Of a DNA stretch of 64,000 bases, positions 45,269 to 54,112 are shown one piece after another. Both the position numbers and the translations under genes were made by a program. Each line of letters starts with the position of its first letter. Positions within the stretch are counted from its first letter, which is position 1. The stretch spans positions 1 through 64,000 of the forward strand of contig JADGPK010000006.1 of assembly GCA_017882445.1 (NCBI GenBank). The letters run 5' to 3'. The notes under the pieces were generated by a model. It did not search any database. It was not told the origin of the DNA and worked only from the letters and a program-made list of their open reading frames with translations. The stretch comes from Solirubrobacteraceae bacterium. GTDB taxonomy: Bacteria; Actinomycetota; Thermoleophilia; Solirubrobacterales; Solirubrobacteraceae.

Positions 45269-46048
45269 GTGGCCGAGAGCGTCTTCCTCGCCGAGGGCGA
45301 GGGCTTCGTGCCGACCGAGCAGGCGCGCGGGCCGTGGGATCCGCAGGCGCTGCACGGCGGCGCACCGGCCGCCTTGATGACCGCCGCCTTCGAGCGCATG
45401 GAGCCTGGTGCGCAGTTGCCGATCGCTCGCCTGGGCTTCGAGTTCCTGCGCCCGATCCCGTTTGCGCCGCTCGCGCTGTCCACTCAGATCGTGCGGCCCG
45501 GTCGGCGCGTGCAGGAGCTGGCCGGCGAGCTTCGCAGCGGGGAGGAGCTGATCTGCCGCGCGAGCGCGCTGCGGGTGCAGGCTGTGCCGGGCGGCCTGCC
45601 GGCGGGGGCGCCTGAGGAGCGGATGCCGGGACCGGACCGCGGCAAGGCGGTGCGCTTCGCGCTCGCCGACCCCGACGGGACGAGTTTCGCGGCCAGCGCG
45701 ATGGAGATGCGCTGGCTCAGCGATCCCTCGGTCCTCGGGCCGGGACGCGTGTGGATGCGGCTGCGCCACCCACTCGTGCCGGGCGAGCCGCTCACGGGAC
45801 TCGCGCGGCTGGCGGCGAGCGCGGACTTCGGCAACGGCATCAGCGCGGCGCTCCCCTTCGACCGCTTCCTGTTCATCAACGCGGACCTCAGCATCCACCT
45901 GCAGCGCCCGCCCCGCGGCGAATGGATCGGCCTGGATGCGCGCACGCTGCTGCACGCAGACGGCACCGGCCTGTCCGAGAGCGTGCTCCACGACGTCCAC
46001 GGCGCCGTGGGACGTGCCTTTCAGACGCTCGTCGTGCAGACCCGTTGA
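45269..46048 (+). CDS. thioesterase-like double hot-dog protein
   Basis: The 259-residue product matches acyl-CoA thioesterases of the TesB-like (4HBT_3) type. The first hot-dog half has HGGAPAALMTAAFERM and FEFLRPIP. The second half has DFGNGISAALPFDRFLFINA and GEWIGLDARTLLHADGTGL. It would hydrolyse acyl-CoA to fatty acid and CoA. The GTG start lies 8 bp after the hydrolase stop, and it closes the plus-strand run that began near the acyl-CoA reductase. Confidence 0.85.
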   Translation: MAESVFLAEGEGFVPTEQARGPWDPQALHGGAPAALMTAAFERMEPGAQLPIARLGFEFLRPIPFAPLALSTQIVRPGRRVQELAGELRSGEELICRASALRVQAVPGGLPAGAPEERMPGPDRGKAVRFALADPDGTSFAASAMEMRWLSDPSVLGPGRVWMRLRHPLVPGEPLTGLARLAASADFGNGISAALPFDRFLFINADLSIHLQRPPRGEWIGLDARTLLHADGTGLSESVLHDVHGAVGRAFQTLVVQTR

Positions 46049-46064
46049 CGCGCGCAGGCGCCGC

Positions 46065-47012
46065 TCAGCGCACGACGACGTCGCCGAGCGCCTCGTCGAT
46101 CGCGGCGAGCGTGTCGCCGCTGAGCACCACGCCCGAGGCGGCGGCGTTCGCGCGGACCTGCTCGGGACGGCTCGCGCCGACGATCGCCGAGGCGACGTTC
46201 GGCTGACGCAGGACCCAGGCGAGCGCCAGCTGCACCATGCTCAAGCCCGCGGCCTGCGCGATCGGCGACAGGCGCTGGACGGCCTCGAGCACGGCTGGCT
46301 GGATGAGCCGATCGATGAAGCCGCCCATGCTGTCGCTCGCCGCCCTGGAGTCGGCCGGCGGCGGCTCGCCGGGACGGTACTTGCCGCTCAGCACCCCCTG
46401 CGCCAGCGGCGACCACACGATCTGGGAGATGTGCTCGCGTTCGCACAGCGGAATCACCTCAGCCTCGGGCGCGCGCCACAGCATCGAGTACTGCGGCTGG
46501 CTGGAGACCCATCGCTCGGCGCCGAGAAGCGCAAGCGACTCGTCGATCTTCTCGACCGGCCACTCGCTGAAGCCGATGTGGCGTGCCTTGCCGGAGCGGA
46601 CGACCTCGGTGAGTGCCGTCATGGTCTCCTCCAGCGGCGTGTGATCGTCGTAGCGATGGCACTGGTAGAGATCCACGTAGTCGGTCTGAAGCCGCTCCAG
46701 CGAGGCGTCGACCTGCTTGTGGATCTGAGCCGCGGAGAGACCACGATCGCTGTCTGACATCGGGAAGTAGACCTTGGTGGCGAGAACGTATGAGGCGCGC
46801 TCTCGCCCGGCGAGCGCCTCGCCGAGCAGAGTCTCGGCGGCGCCGCGCCCGTACACGTTGGCGGTGTCGATGAAGTTGATGCCCGCCTCGAAGGCAGCCT
46901 CCACGCAGGCCTTCGCCTGCTCGCGCTCGACGCCGCCGGAATAGGTCAGCCACGAGCCCAGGCTGATCTCTGAGACCTCGATGTCGCTCGAGCCGAGCTT
47001 GCGGAAGTTCAT
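46065..47012 (-). CDS. aldo-keto reductase
   Basis: This 315-residue TIM-barrel NADPH-dependent reductase resembles potassium-channel beta subunits and YghZ-like proteins. The catalytic tetrad positions are NFIDTANVYGRG (Asp, Tyr), LATKVYFP (Lys) and YQCHRYDDHTP (His). The cofactor-binding end shows IVGASRPEQVRANAAA. The frame is open to 47060, but the ATG at 47012 starts the conserved MNFRKLGSSDIEVS. It is divergent from the extradiol-dioxygenase-like gene with 26 bp between, so the promoters must overlap. The substrate is unknown. Confidence 0.9.
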   Translation of the reverse strand: MNFRKLGSSDIEVSEISLGSWLTYSGGVEREQAKACVEAAFEAGINFIDTANVYGRGAAETLLGEALAGRERASYVLATKVYFPMSDSDRGLSAAQIHKQVDASLERLQTDYVDLYQCHRYDDHTPLEETMTALTEVVRSGKARHIGFSEWPVEKIDESLALLGAERWVSSQPQYSMLWRAPEAEVIPLCEREHISQIVWSPLAQGVLSGKYRPGEPPPADSRAASDSMGGFIDRLIQPAVLEAVQRLSPIAQAAGLSMVQLALAWVLRQPNVASAIVGASRPEQVRANAAASGVVLSGDTLAAIDEALGDVVVR

Positions 47013-47038
47013 GCTGTTGCAGAGTACCCTGGAATGGG

Positions 47039-47926
47039 ATGTCCGCAATCGATCCTGCACTGCGTATCCGCTCGGTGCACCTCGCGGTGAGCGACCTGCC
47101 GCGAAGCGTGGACTTCTACGAGCGTGTGCTCGGTCTGCCGCTGATCTCGAGCGAGCCCGACGGCGCGCGGCTTGGCCCCGATCGTGAGCGCCCGGCGCTC
47201 ATGCTGAGCGATATCGCAGCCCCCACCCCCCTTCCACCAGGCAACACGGGCCTCTACCACGTGGCGTGGCTGCATCCCTCGCGCGCGGCTCTCGCCGCCA
47301 GCATGCGCCGGGTCCTCGGCCAGCGCTGGCCGTTCGACGGCGCGGCCGACCACGGCGTCTCGGAGGCCGTCTACCTGACCGATCCCGACGGCCTGGGCAT
47401 CGAGCTCTATGCCGACCGTCCGCGCGAGCGGTGGCAGCGGCCCGCCGACGGACACGGCGTGAAGATGGTCACGCTGCCGCTCGACCTCGAGGACCTGCTG
47501 GCGCAGGATCCGGGCGGGCCGGCACCGGTGATGCAGTCGGGCACGACGGTTGGACATGTGCACCTGAAGGTCTCAGACGTTCCTCGTGCAAGCGCCTTCT
47601 ACAGCGACGCGCTCGGCTTCGAGGAGCAGGCCCAGCTCCCCTCCGCGGCCTTTCTCTCGGCCGGCGGCTACCACCACCACGTGGGCCTGAACTCGTGGCA
47701 GAGCGAGGGGGCGACGCCGGCGCCCGACAGCGCCCCCGGTTTGCGCCTGATCGAGTTCGAGCTCGGCGGCGCCGACGAGGCGCTCGACGCGCTCGGGCAC
47801 CAGCTCGAGACAGCGTCGGCCGGGACGGGCGCATCGCGCAACGAGGGTGGCGGCGTGTCGCTGCACGACCCCGACGGGGTTCCGCTGAGTTTCGTCAGCT
47901 CCGACGCGGATCACGGTGACGGATGA
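47039..47926 (+). CDS. VOC-superfamily extradiol dioxygenase-like protein (CatE type)
   Basis: The 295-residue product has two vicinal-oxygen-chelate modules. The first opens with VHLAVSDLPRSVDFYERVLG, the second with GHVHLKVSDVPRASAFYSDA. Candidate metal ligands are the His in each opening strand, GGYHHHVGLN and the Glu residues in IELYADRP and IEFELGG. The layout fits catechol-2,3-dioxygenase-like CatE proteins, which cleave aromatic rings using Fe(II) or Mn(II). A non-ring substrate (glyoxalase, thiol transferase) cannot be excluded. It lies between two aldo-keto reductases. Confidence 0.85.
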   Translation: MSAIDPALRIRSVHLAVSDLPRSVDFYERVLGLPLISSEPDGARLGPDRERPALMLSDIAAPTPLPPGNTGLYHVAWLHPSRAALAASMRRVLGQRWPFDGAADHGVSEAVYLTDPDGLGIELYADRPRERWQRPADGHGVKMVTLPLDLEDLLAQDPGGPAPVMQSGTTVGHVHLKVSDVPRASAFYSDALGFEEQAQLPSAAFLSAGGYHHHVGLNSWQSEGATPAPDSAPGLRLIEFELGGADEALDALGHQLETASAGTGASRNEGGGVSLHDPDGVPLSFVSSDADHGDG

Positions 47927-47982
47927 ACGAATCGCGCCGCGGCGTGGCCACAAACGAGAATGCCGCTCGTCTGACCGAACGC

Positions 47983-48936
47983 TCAGGCGCTCGCGTCGCT
48001 CAGCCGCTCGAGCTGCTCGGGCGAGAGCCTGAGCTCGTTCGCTGCCAGCAGCTCGGCCAGCTGCTCGGGCGAGGTTGCGCTGGCGACCGGCGCCGCCACG
48101 GTCGGCTGGGCCAGCAGCCAGGCGAGCGCGACGGCGGCCACGCTCGTCGCATGCGCGCCTGCGATCTCGTCGAGCGCGCCGAGCACCGCGAAGCCGCGCT
48201 CGTTGAAGTAGCTCTCGCGCACGCCCGGCGCACGCGGGCTGTCGACCTCGCTGCCCTCGCGACGGTACTTGCCCGTGAGGAAGCCCCGCGCGAGGCTGAA
48301 GTAGGGCAGGCAGGCGAGCCCGTGGCGTTTGCACAGGGGCGCCAGCTCGCGCTCGTACTCCTCGCGCTCCATCAGGTTGTAGTGCGCCTGCAGCGCCACG
48401 AAGGAGCCTGCGGCGTCGGGCACCGCCTTGCCCTCCACCGTGCCGATATCCAGCGCCTCGCCCAGGCGCGCGGCGCTGTAGTTGGACGCGGCCGCATGGC
48501 GGATCTTGCCCTCGCGGATCAGCTCTCCAAGGGCGCCGAGCGTGTCCTGCAGCGGTGTGTCGGGGTCGTCCTGGTGGGCGTAGTAGAGGTCGATTCGATC
48601 GACTCCCAGTCGCGCCAGCGAGCCGTCGACGGCCCGGCGGATCGTCGCCGGCGAGAGCCCGGAGAGATCCGGCGACGCGCCCACCTTGGTGGCGAGCACG
48701 AGCTCGTCCCTGTTGCCACGCGCGGCGACCCAGCGGCCGATGATCCGCTCCGATGCTCCCGGCCCGTCGGGTCCGCGCCGCCCGTAGACGTCGGCGGTGT
48801 CGATGAAGTTCCCGCCCGCGCGCACGTAGGCGTCGAGTACCGCGAAGGAACGCTCCTCGTCGATCGTCCAGCCGAACACATTGCCGCCGAGGCACAGCGG
48901 AAATACCTCCAGGTCGGTGTGGCCGAGACGCACCAT
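47983..48936 (-). CDS. aldo-keto reductase
   Basis: This is a second 317-residue TIM-barrel reductase. The tetrad is NFIDTADVYGRRG (Asp, Tyr), LATKVGASP (Lys) and YYAHQDDPDTPL (His). VASATSPEQLAELLAA binds the cofactor phosphate. It is only distantly similar to the enzyme at 46065-47012. It starts at the ATG at 48936 (MVRLGHTDLEVFPLCLG) and converges on the dioxygenase-like gene. Confidence 0.9.
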   Translation of the reverse strand: MVRLGHTDLEVFPLCLGGNVFGWTIDEERSFAVLDAYVRAGGNFIDTADVYGRRGPDGPGASERIIGRWVAARGNRDELVLATKVGASPDLSGLSPATIRRAVDGSLARLGVDRIDLYYAHQDDPDTPLQDTLGALGELIREGKIRHAAASNYSAARLGEALDIGTVEGKAVPDAAGSFVALQAHYNLMEREEYERELAPLCKRHGLACLPYFSLARGFLTGKYRREGSEVDSPRAPGVRESYFNERGFAVLGALDEIAGAHATSVAAVALAWLLAQPTVAAPVASATSPEQLAELLAANELRLSPEQLERLSDASA

Positions 48937-48969
48937 GTGGTGCTCAGGCTACCCGCGGCGGCTACCGGC

Positions 48970-51900
48970 CTACCGCCGCCGCCCGCCGCCAAAGCTCTGC
49001 ATCGGCGGCGCAGCCGCGCGCATGGTCGATCCGACCTCGGCGCCGTCTGAGTCCTCCTCGCCTCCTGCTGTCGGCAGTCGGTGTACGCGCGCGCCCACGG
49101 CCTCCTGCGCCTCCTCGACGCCGCCCGGCAGGAAGCGCTCGAGCGGCGCCAGCTCGCGCACGATCACGTTGATCACCGGGCGGATCTCCTCGACGGCCTC
49201 GGCCTCTCTGGCCGCCTCGCCCTGGACCTCCCGCCCCTCGCGCGTGTCGCGCATGTCGCGCAGGTTCCACACGCTCGCGTCGGCCGGCTCGGAGGAGCGC
49301 TCCAGGCGGCCTCTGGCGAGCAGCAGCGGCTCCGCCCGCGCGAGCTGGCGGTGGCGCTCGTAGACCTCCTTGGACACGATCAGGTTGATCGTGCCGAACT
49401 CGTCCTCGAACAGCAGGAACATCGTCCCCTTGGCCGTCCCCGGACGCTGCCTGGCTATCACCAGCCCGGCCACCGCCACCTCATAGCCGCTCGGCAGCCG
49501 CGCGAGCTGGGCGCTGGTCACCAGCTTCGGAACGGTCAGCCGCTCGCGCAGGATCGCCATCGCGTGGTCGCCGATCGTCACCCCGCTGGTGGAGTAATCG
49601 GCGATCAGCCGCTGCCAGCGCCCGAGCGGACGCAGCCTCGGCGCCGGCGGCAGCTCCATGGGCAGCGCCAGCTGGGTCGTCTCGCCCGTCGGTGTCGTCT
49701 CGGCGGGTGTCGCCAGCCCCAGCTGCCACAGGACCGTTCGTCTATCCGCGCCCACCTGGGTGTCCTGCCCGGCGCCGAGCAGGCTGTCGCAGGCACCCGA
49801 CCAGGCCAGCTGCTCGAGCGTCGCGCGCCTGATGCCGGCGCGCGCGGCGAGGTCGGCGAGGCCGCCGAAGGGTCCGTTTCGTTCACGCTCGGTCACGAGC
49901 TCGTGCATCTCGGCGTCGACCGCGCCCTTGACGTAGCCCAGGCCCATGCGCACACCCCCATCCTCGACCGTGCACAGCACGCCCGAGGCGTTCACGTCGA
50001 GCCCGAGCATCGCGATCCGGGTGGGCGGGCTTCGATTCTCCGCCTCGTGAACGAGGCTGTCGGGAGCGTAGAAGCCCATCGGCTGCTCGTTCAAGAGCGC
50101 GCACAGGAACTCAGCGCCGTAATGAACCCGCAGCCACGTCGACTGATAGGCGAGCAGGGCGAAGGCGGCGCTGTGGGACTTGGGAAAACCGAAGCCCGCG
50201 AAGCCCTCGACCATCCTCCACACGCGCTCCGCCGTCGCCTCCTCGGCGCCCACGTGCCGGATCGCGCCCGCGATGAAGCGCTCGCGGTGGCTGACGAGCA
50301 GCTCGTGCGAGCGCTTGCGGCTCATCGCGCGACGCAGCCCGTCCGCTTCGCCGGGGCTGAAGCCGGCGAAGGCTTCGGCCACTCCCATCACCTGATCCTG
50401 GAAGATGATCGTGCCGAGCGTCTCGCGCAGGACCGGCTCGAGCGCCGGGTGCTCGAAGGGGATCTCAAACGCGGGGTCTTCGCGCAGGCGCCTGCGACGC
50501 TCGATGTAGGGGTTGATCGCGCCGCCCTGGATCGGGCCGGGCCGCACGATCGCGACCTGGATGACGAGGTCGTCGAGGTTCTGCGGCCGCGTGCGCAGGA
50601 GCGACTGCATCTGGGCGCGGCTCTCGATCTGAAAGACGCCGACGGTGTCGGCCGCGCGGATCGCCCTGAAGGTCTGCGGGTCGTCGAAGGGGATGCGCGA
50701 GAGGTCGATGCGTTCCCCGTGGGAGCGCTCGATCTCCTCCACACAGCGCTCCACCGCCGAGAGCATCCCCAGACCCAGCAGGTCTATCTTCAGGAAGCCC
50801 GCATCGGCGCACGAGTCCTTGTCCCACTGGACCATCTGCCTGCCCTGCATGGAGGCGGGCACGACCGGGCAGCAGTCGATCAGCGGCCTGGTCGCGACGA
50901 TCATCCCGCCCGGGTGCTGCGACAGATGCCGGGGCAGCCCGTAGGCCTGCCCGACCAGCTCTCCGAGCCAGCGCCAGCGCTCAGAGCTCGTCACCGCTCG
51001 ATCCGCCCCGCCCGCCGCCGTCTCCTCCACCCCGCCGTGTCTCTCGGCGCCGCGAGCCAGGCGCTCGATCTCGCCGGCGGGCAGGCCGAGGACCTTGCCC
51101 AGCTCGCGGATCGCCCCGCGCGTGCGAAAGGTGGGGAAGGCCGCGACCAGCGCGGCGCGATCGCGCCCGTAACGCTCGTGCACGCGCGGGATCAGCCGCT
51201 CGCGGATGTCGCGCGGGAAGTCGAGGTCGATGTCGGGCAGCCCGTGCAGGTCCTCGTGCAGGAAGCGTCCCAGCGCCAGCTTGTTGGCGATCGGGTCGAC
51301 GTGGGAGAGCCCGGTCAGGTAGCACACCAGCGAGGAGACCGACGATCCACGCCCGCGCCCGGGGGCCAGCAGCGCGCGCACCGAATCCGGACCGCGAACC
51401 TCCAGGGCGACCTCGCGCGCCAGCTCGAGCATGTCGTGGTGGAGCAGGAAGAAGCCCGCCAGGCCGAGGTGGTCGATCACTCCCAGCTCCTGCTCCAGCC
51501 GCGCCCGCGCCTCCGCGTGGGCCGCGCGGGCGGCGGTGGGCGCTGCGGAGCCGTAGCGCTCCTGTAGGCGCGTTCGGCAGAGCTCCGCCAGGCGGCGTGA
51601 GGAGCTCTCGTCCTCGGCACCCGGGTAGCGGTAGCCGAGGTCCCTGTCGAGATTGAACGTCAGCCGCTCGGCGAGCAGCAGAGTCTCGCGAACCGCCTCG
51701 GGATGGTCGGCGAAGCGGCTGGCCATCGCCTGCGGCGAGCTCATCACGTGACTGTGGTTGCCGCGACGCAACGGCTCGGAGGCGTCGAGCGTGGTGCGGT
51801 GGCGCAGCGCCACGAACGCGTCCTGCAGCTCGGTCCTGGCGCGTATGTGCGCGTGCACGTCGCCGGTGGCCACGCATCTCACCCCCAGGCGCCCGGCGAG

Positions 51901-52488
51901 CGCGGCGAGCGCGCGGTTGCGGGCGCGATCGTGGCGGGCGTAGGGGCGCTGCAGCTCCACGTACAGGTCCTCCGGGCCGAACGCCTCCAAGAGCCGCCGG
52001 GCGGCGGGCTCGTCGCGGACTCCGCGACCGACCGCCGATCGCCCGGCACAGCCCGTCAGGCAGACGAGACCCTCCCCATGGTCGAGCACGGCCTGCAGGT
52101 CCACCGCGGGCTCGGCGAGCTCGCGCCGATTGGACCCGTCGCGGGTGTGAGCGTGCGCGAGCGTGATGATCCGGCAGAGGTTGCTCCAGCCGCGTTCGTC
52201 GCGCACGAGCAGCGTGATGTGACGCCCGCGAGCACCGTCGCCGGCGTCGGCCGCGGCTCCCCCCTCGGGAGCGAGGTCGATCTCAGCGCCGTGAATCGCC
52301 CTCACCCCGTAGTCGGCCGCGACCTGGGCCAGCTCCATCGAGCCGGAGAGCGAGTTGTGGTCGGTCAGGGCGAGCGCCGCATAGCCCAGCTCGCCCGCCC
52401 GCTGGGCCAGCTCCTCGGGCAGCGAGACTCCGTCGAGGAACGAGTAGGCCGAGTGGCAATGCAGCTCCACGTAAGGGGTCGGGCTCAT
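48970..52488 (-). CDS. dnaE2: error-prone DNA polymerase III alpha subunit DnaE2
   Basis: This is the C-family polymerase of the SOS mutasome, 1172 residues. The PHP domain opens VELHCHSAYSFLDG and TDHNSLSG. The polymerase core has the catalytic LPDIDLDFPRDIRE and KSHSAAFALLAYQSTWLR. The OB-fold region (VAVAGLVIARQRPGTAKGT) is near the end, and the tail is Glu/Arg-rich. The segment TQLALPM before the OB fold could contact the beta clamp. The gene is downstream of imuB and a DUF6504-like gene on the same strand, so the SOS box before imuB probably controls it. The product performs translesion synthesis and induced mutagenesis. Confidence 0.95.
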   Translation of the reverse strand: MSPTPYVELHCHSAYSFLDGVSLPEELAQRAGELGYAALALTDHNSLSGSMELAQVAADYGVRAIHGAEIDLAPEGGAAADAGDGARGRHITLLVRDERGWSNLCRIITLAHAHTRDGSNRRELAEPAVDLQAVLDHGEGLVCLTGCAGRSAVGRGVRDEPAARRLLEAFGPEDLYVELQRPYARHDRARNRALAALAGRLGVRCVATGDVHAHIRARTELQDAFVALRHRTTLDASEPLRRGNHSHVMSSPQAMASRFADHPEAVRETLLLAERLTFNLDRDLGYRYPGAEDESSSRRLAELCRTRLQERYGSAAPTAARAAHAEARARLEQELGVIDHLGLAGFFLLHHDMLELAREVALEVRGPDSVRALLAPGRGRGSSVSSLVCYLTGLSHVDPIANKLALGRFLHEDLHGLPDIDLDFPRDIRERLIPRVHERYGRDRAALVAAFPTFRTRGAIRELGKVLGLPAGEIERLARGAERHGGVEETAAGGADRAVTSSERWRWLGELVGQAYGLPRHLSQHPGGMIVATRPLIDCCPVVPASMQGRQMVQWDKDSCADAGFLKIDLLGLGMLSAVERCVEEIERSHGERIDLSRIPFDDPQTFRAIRAADTVGVFQIESRAQMQSLLRTRPQNLDDLVIQVAIVRPGPIQGGAINPYIERRRRLREDPAFEIPFEHPALEPVLRETLGTIIFQDQVMGVAEAFAGFSPGEADGLRRAMSRKRSHELLVSHRERFIAGAIRHVGAEEATAERVWRMVEGFAGFGFPKSHSAAFALLAYQSTWLRVHYGAEFLCALLNEQPMGFYAPDSLVHEAENRSPPTRIAMLGLDVNASGVLCTVEDGGVRMGLGYVKGAVDAEMHELVTERERNGPFGGLADLAARAGIRRATLEQLAWSGACDSLLGAGQDTQVGADRRTVLWQLGLATPAETTPTGETTQLALPMELPPAPRLRPLGRWQRLIADYSTSGVTIGDHAMAILRERLTVPKLVTSAQLARLPSGYEVAVAGLVIARQRPGTAKGTMFLLFEDEFGTINLIVSKEVYERHRQLARAEPLLLARGRLERSSEPADASVWNLRDMRDTREGREVQGEAAREAEAVEEIRPVINVIVRELAPLERFLPGGVEEAQEAVGARVHRLPTAGGEEDSDGAEVGSTMRAAAPPMQSFGGGRRR

Positions 52489-52499
52489 CGCTCACGCAC

Positions 52500-52760
52500 C
52501 TAGGAGCTCTGGACGAACCAGCTGCCGTGGGCGCCACGCTGGGTGAGGTCGTGGAAGACGACGACGTTTCGCCCCCGCTCCCCCACGAGCTCCCAGTAGC
52601 GGCGGCGCAGCGGCTGGGCGGTCCACCAGCGGTCCTCCACCAGCCAGGACTCGCGCAGCGACTCGATCGCTTCGCCGTTCACCTCGACCGGGTGCTCGCC
52701 GGGGCTGCCGGGTCCGAATCGCACGCGTGCGGGCCGGGGAGGGTTCAGGGCTCTGGTCAA
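52500..52760 (-). CDS. DUF6504-like protein of the imuB-dnaE2 cassette
   Basis: This small 86-residue protein has a basic start (RALNPPRPARVRFG), then VEVNGEAIESLRESWLVEDR, a Trp/Arg-rich core (WWTAQPLRRRYWEL) and VVVFHDLTQRG. I recognise it as a short family often seen with actinobacterial imuB/dnaE2, of unknown function. The start is a TTG with GGAG 8 bases upstream. Its place between imuB and dnaE2 suggests a role in the mutasome. Confidence 0.8.
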   Translation of the reverse strand: MTRALNPPRPARVRFGPGSPGEHPVEVNGEAIESLRESWLVEDRWWTAQPLRRRYWELVGERGRNVVVFHDLTQRGAHGSWFVQSS

Positions 52761-52784
52761 GACAATCGCTCCGCTCCGAGGCAG

Positions 52785-54032
52785 TCACTCGATGACGGGA
52801 GCGAGCATCACCCGCCGCTCGGGCACGCGCGAGTCGGGATCCACGCAGACGGCTCGCAGCGCCGCATCCTGCCCGGCGACGGCGCGCATCTGCAGGACGG
52901 CCTCCCGCAGGCGCTCGGTGCGAGCGGCGCACTGGGCGCGCTCGTCATCGAGCAGCGCGCCCTGCTCGTTCGCCGGTGGACCGAAGCTTTCGACCGACAA
53001 CCGCAGGGCGTCGGCCGGAGCCGGAAGCAGCAGCAGACGCAGCGACAGCGCCAGTCGGATGCGCTCGGGATCACAGAGCGCCTGGCGAAAGACGACGCGC
53101 TCGCGCCAACCGCCGCCGGCAACCAGGCGCGCGGAGAGGATGACGGCGCGCAACGTGCGCCCATCGCGCTCGGAGCGAGCCAGCAGCCTGTTCACCAGCA
53201 CGCCCAGCACGCGCTTCAGCGCCATGCCCGAGCTCGCGTCGCCGACCTCCATCGACTCCTCCAAGCGCTCCTGCAGGCGACGAGCGCGCACCGGACCGTC
53301 CTCGCCGCAGGCGAGCTCGTGAGCGAGCGCGCCCGGCCTCCCGAAGCGGTCGCTCATCGACGCGCGCCCCAGCTTCGCCAGCTCCCCGAGTGTGCGCACG
53401 CCGAGGCGGGTGAGCGGCTCGATGAGCGGCGCGGTCTCCCAGCGGAAGGCGAGCAGCCAGACCGGCCGGCCGGCCAGCCAGCGCCGGGCATTTGGGGTGG
53501 GCGGGCCATCAATCGACGGGCCTTCGATCAGGAACGGACGGCGTGAACGCGCCGCCAGGGAGGCGGCGAGCGCGCAGAAGCGCGTCGGCCCGCCCCCCAT
53601 GCGGGCGGGCCGCCCGCCACCGGCCGGGGATCGGCAGGCGCGCTGGGCGGCAGCGATCGTCGCGGCGTCCGTGCCGTGGATCCCGCGCAGCCCATCCGTC
53701 TCGAAGTAGGCGAGACCGGGGCGTGCTGGCTCGACGGCCGCGCCGATCGATTCCAGGGCCCGCAGCGTTCCCTCCCAGGTCTCGGCCGCCCTCATCGGGT
53801 CGGGGGGCACGAGGACGAGCTGAGGGCAGCGGGCGAGCGCCTCGCCGAGGACCATCCCGGTCCTCACGCCACAGGCTTCAGCCGCCCCTGAGACCTCCCC
53901 CACCCGTCGCTCGGCCCCGGCCTGCGGCGCCAGCGCCAGCGCCCTCCCCGCCAGCGTCTGCTCGACGACCTCCGCTCGGCCTCCCGCGGCGACGGCCAGC
54001 TCGAAGCGGGGTAGGTGCACGCATACGACCAT
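52785..54032 (-). CDS. imuB: ImuB, catalytically dead Y-family polymerase-like protein
   Basis: ImuB is the mutasome scaffold that links DnaE2 to the replication machinery. The product (415 residues from the ATG at 54032) has the Y-family fold. The palm start VCVHLPRFELAV lacks the catalytic Asp pair, and the second motif reads YFETDGLRGIHG. A helix-hairpin-helix-like segment (LTRLGVRTLGELAKL) and little-finger region follow. I see no clear QLxLF-type clamp motif at the C-terminus. A start at 54050 would place the SOS box inside the gene; the ATG at 54032 directly follows the box and matches known ImuB starts. No imuA' gene accompanies it. Confidence 0.88.
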   Translation of the reverse strand: MVVCVHLPRFELAVAAGGRAEVVEQTLAGRALALAPQAGAERRVGEVSGAAEACGVRTGMVLGEALARCPQLVLVPPDPMRAAETWEGTLRALESIGAAVEPARPGLAYFETDGLRGIHGTDAATIAAAQRACRSPAGGGRPARMGGGPTRFCALAASLAARSRRPFLIEGPSIDGPPTPNARRWLAGRPVWLLAFRWETAPLIEPLTRLGVRTLGELAKLGRASMSDRFGRPGALAHELACGEDGPVRARRLQERLEESMEVGDASSGMALKRVLGVLVNRLLARSERDGRTLRAVILSARLVAGGGWRERVVFRQALCDPERIRLALSLRLLLLPAPADALRLSVESFGPPANEQGALLDDERAQCAARTERLREAVLQMRAVAGQDAALRAVCVDPDSRVPERRVMLAPVIE

Positions 54033-54033
54033 A

Positions 54034-54047
54034 CGAACATATGTTCG
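54034..54047. promoter_or_regulatory. SOS (LexA) box of the imuB-dnaE2 cassette
   Basis: CGAACATATGTTCG is a perfect 14-bp palindrome matching the actinobacterial LexA consensus GAAC-N4-GTTC. It ends 1 bp before the imuB start codon at 54032. A transcript starting at the ATG (leaderless) would place the box over the -10 region, so LexA binding would block RNA polymerase directly. Confidence 0.85.
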
Positions 54048-54112
54048 CATAAATCCGCTCGGGTGGCGTGGCCCTCATGGACTGACCGTTCGATGCAACC
54101 CACGGTCGAGGG

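Noticed and set aside
49081..51567. An 828-codon plus-strand frame opposite dnaE2
   Set aside because: dnaE2 on the minus strand has all polymerase motifs; the antisense frame is a composition shadow.
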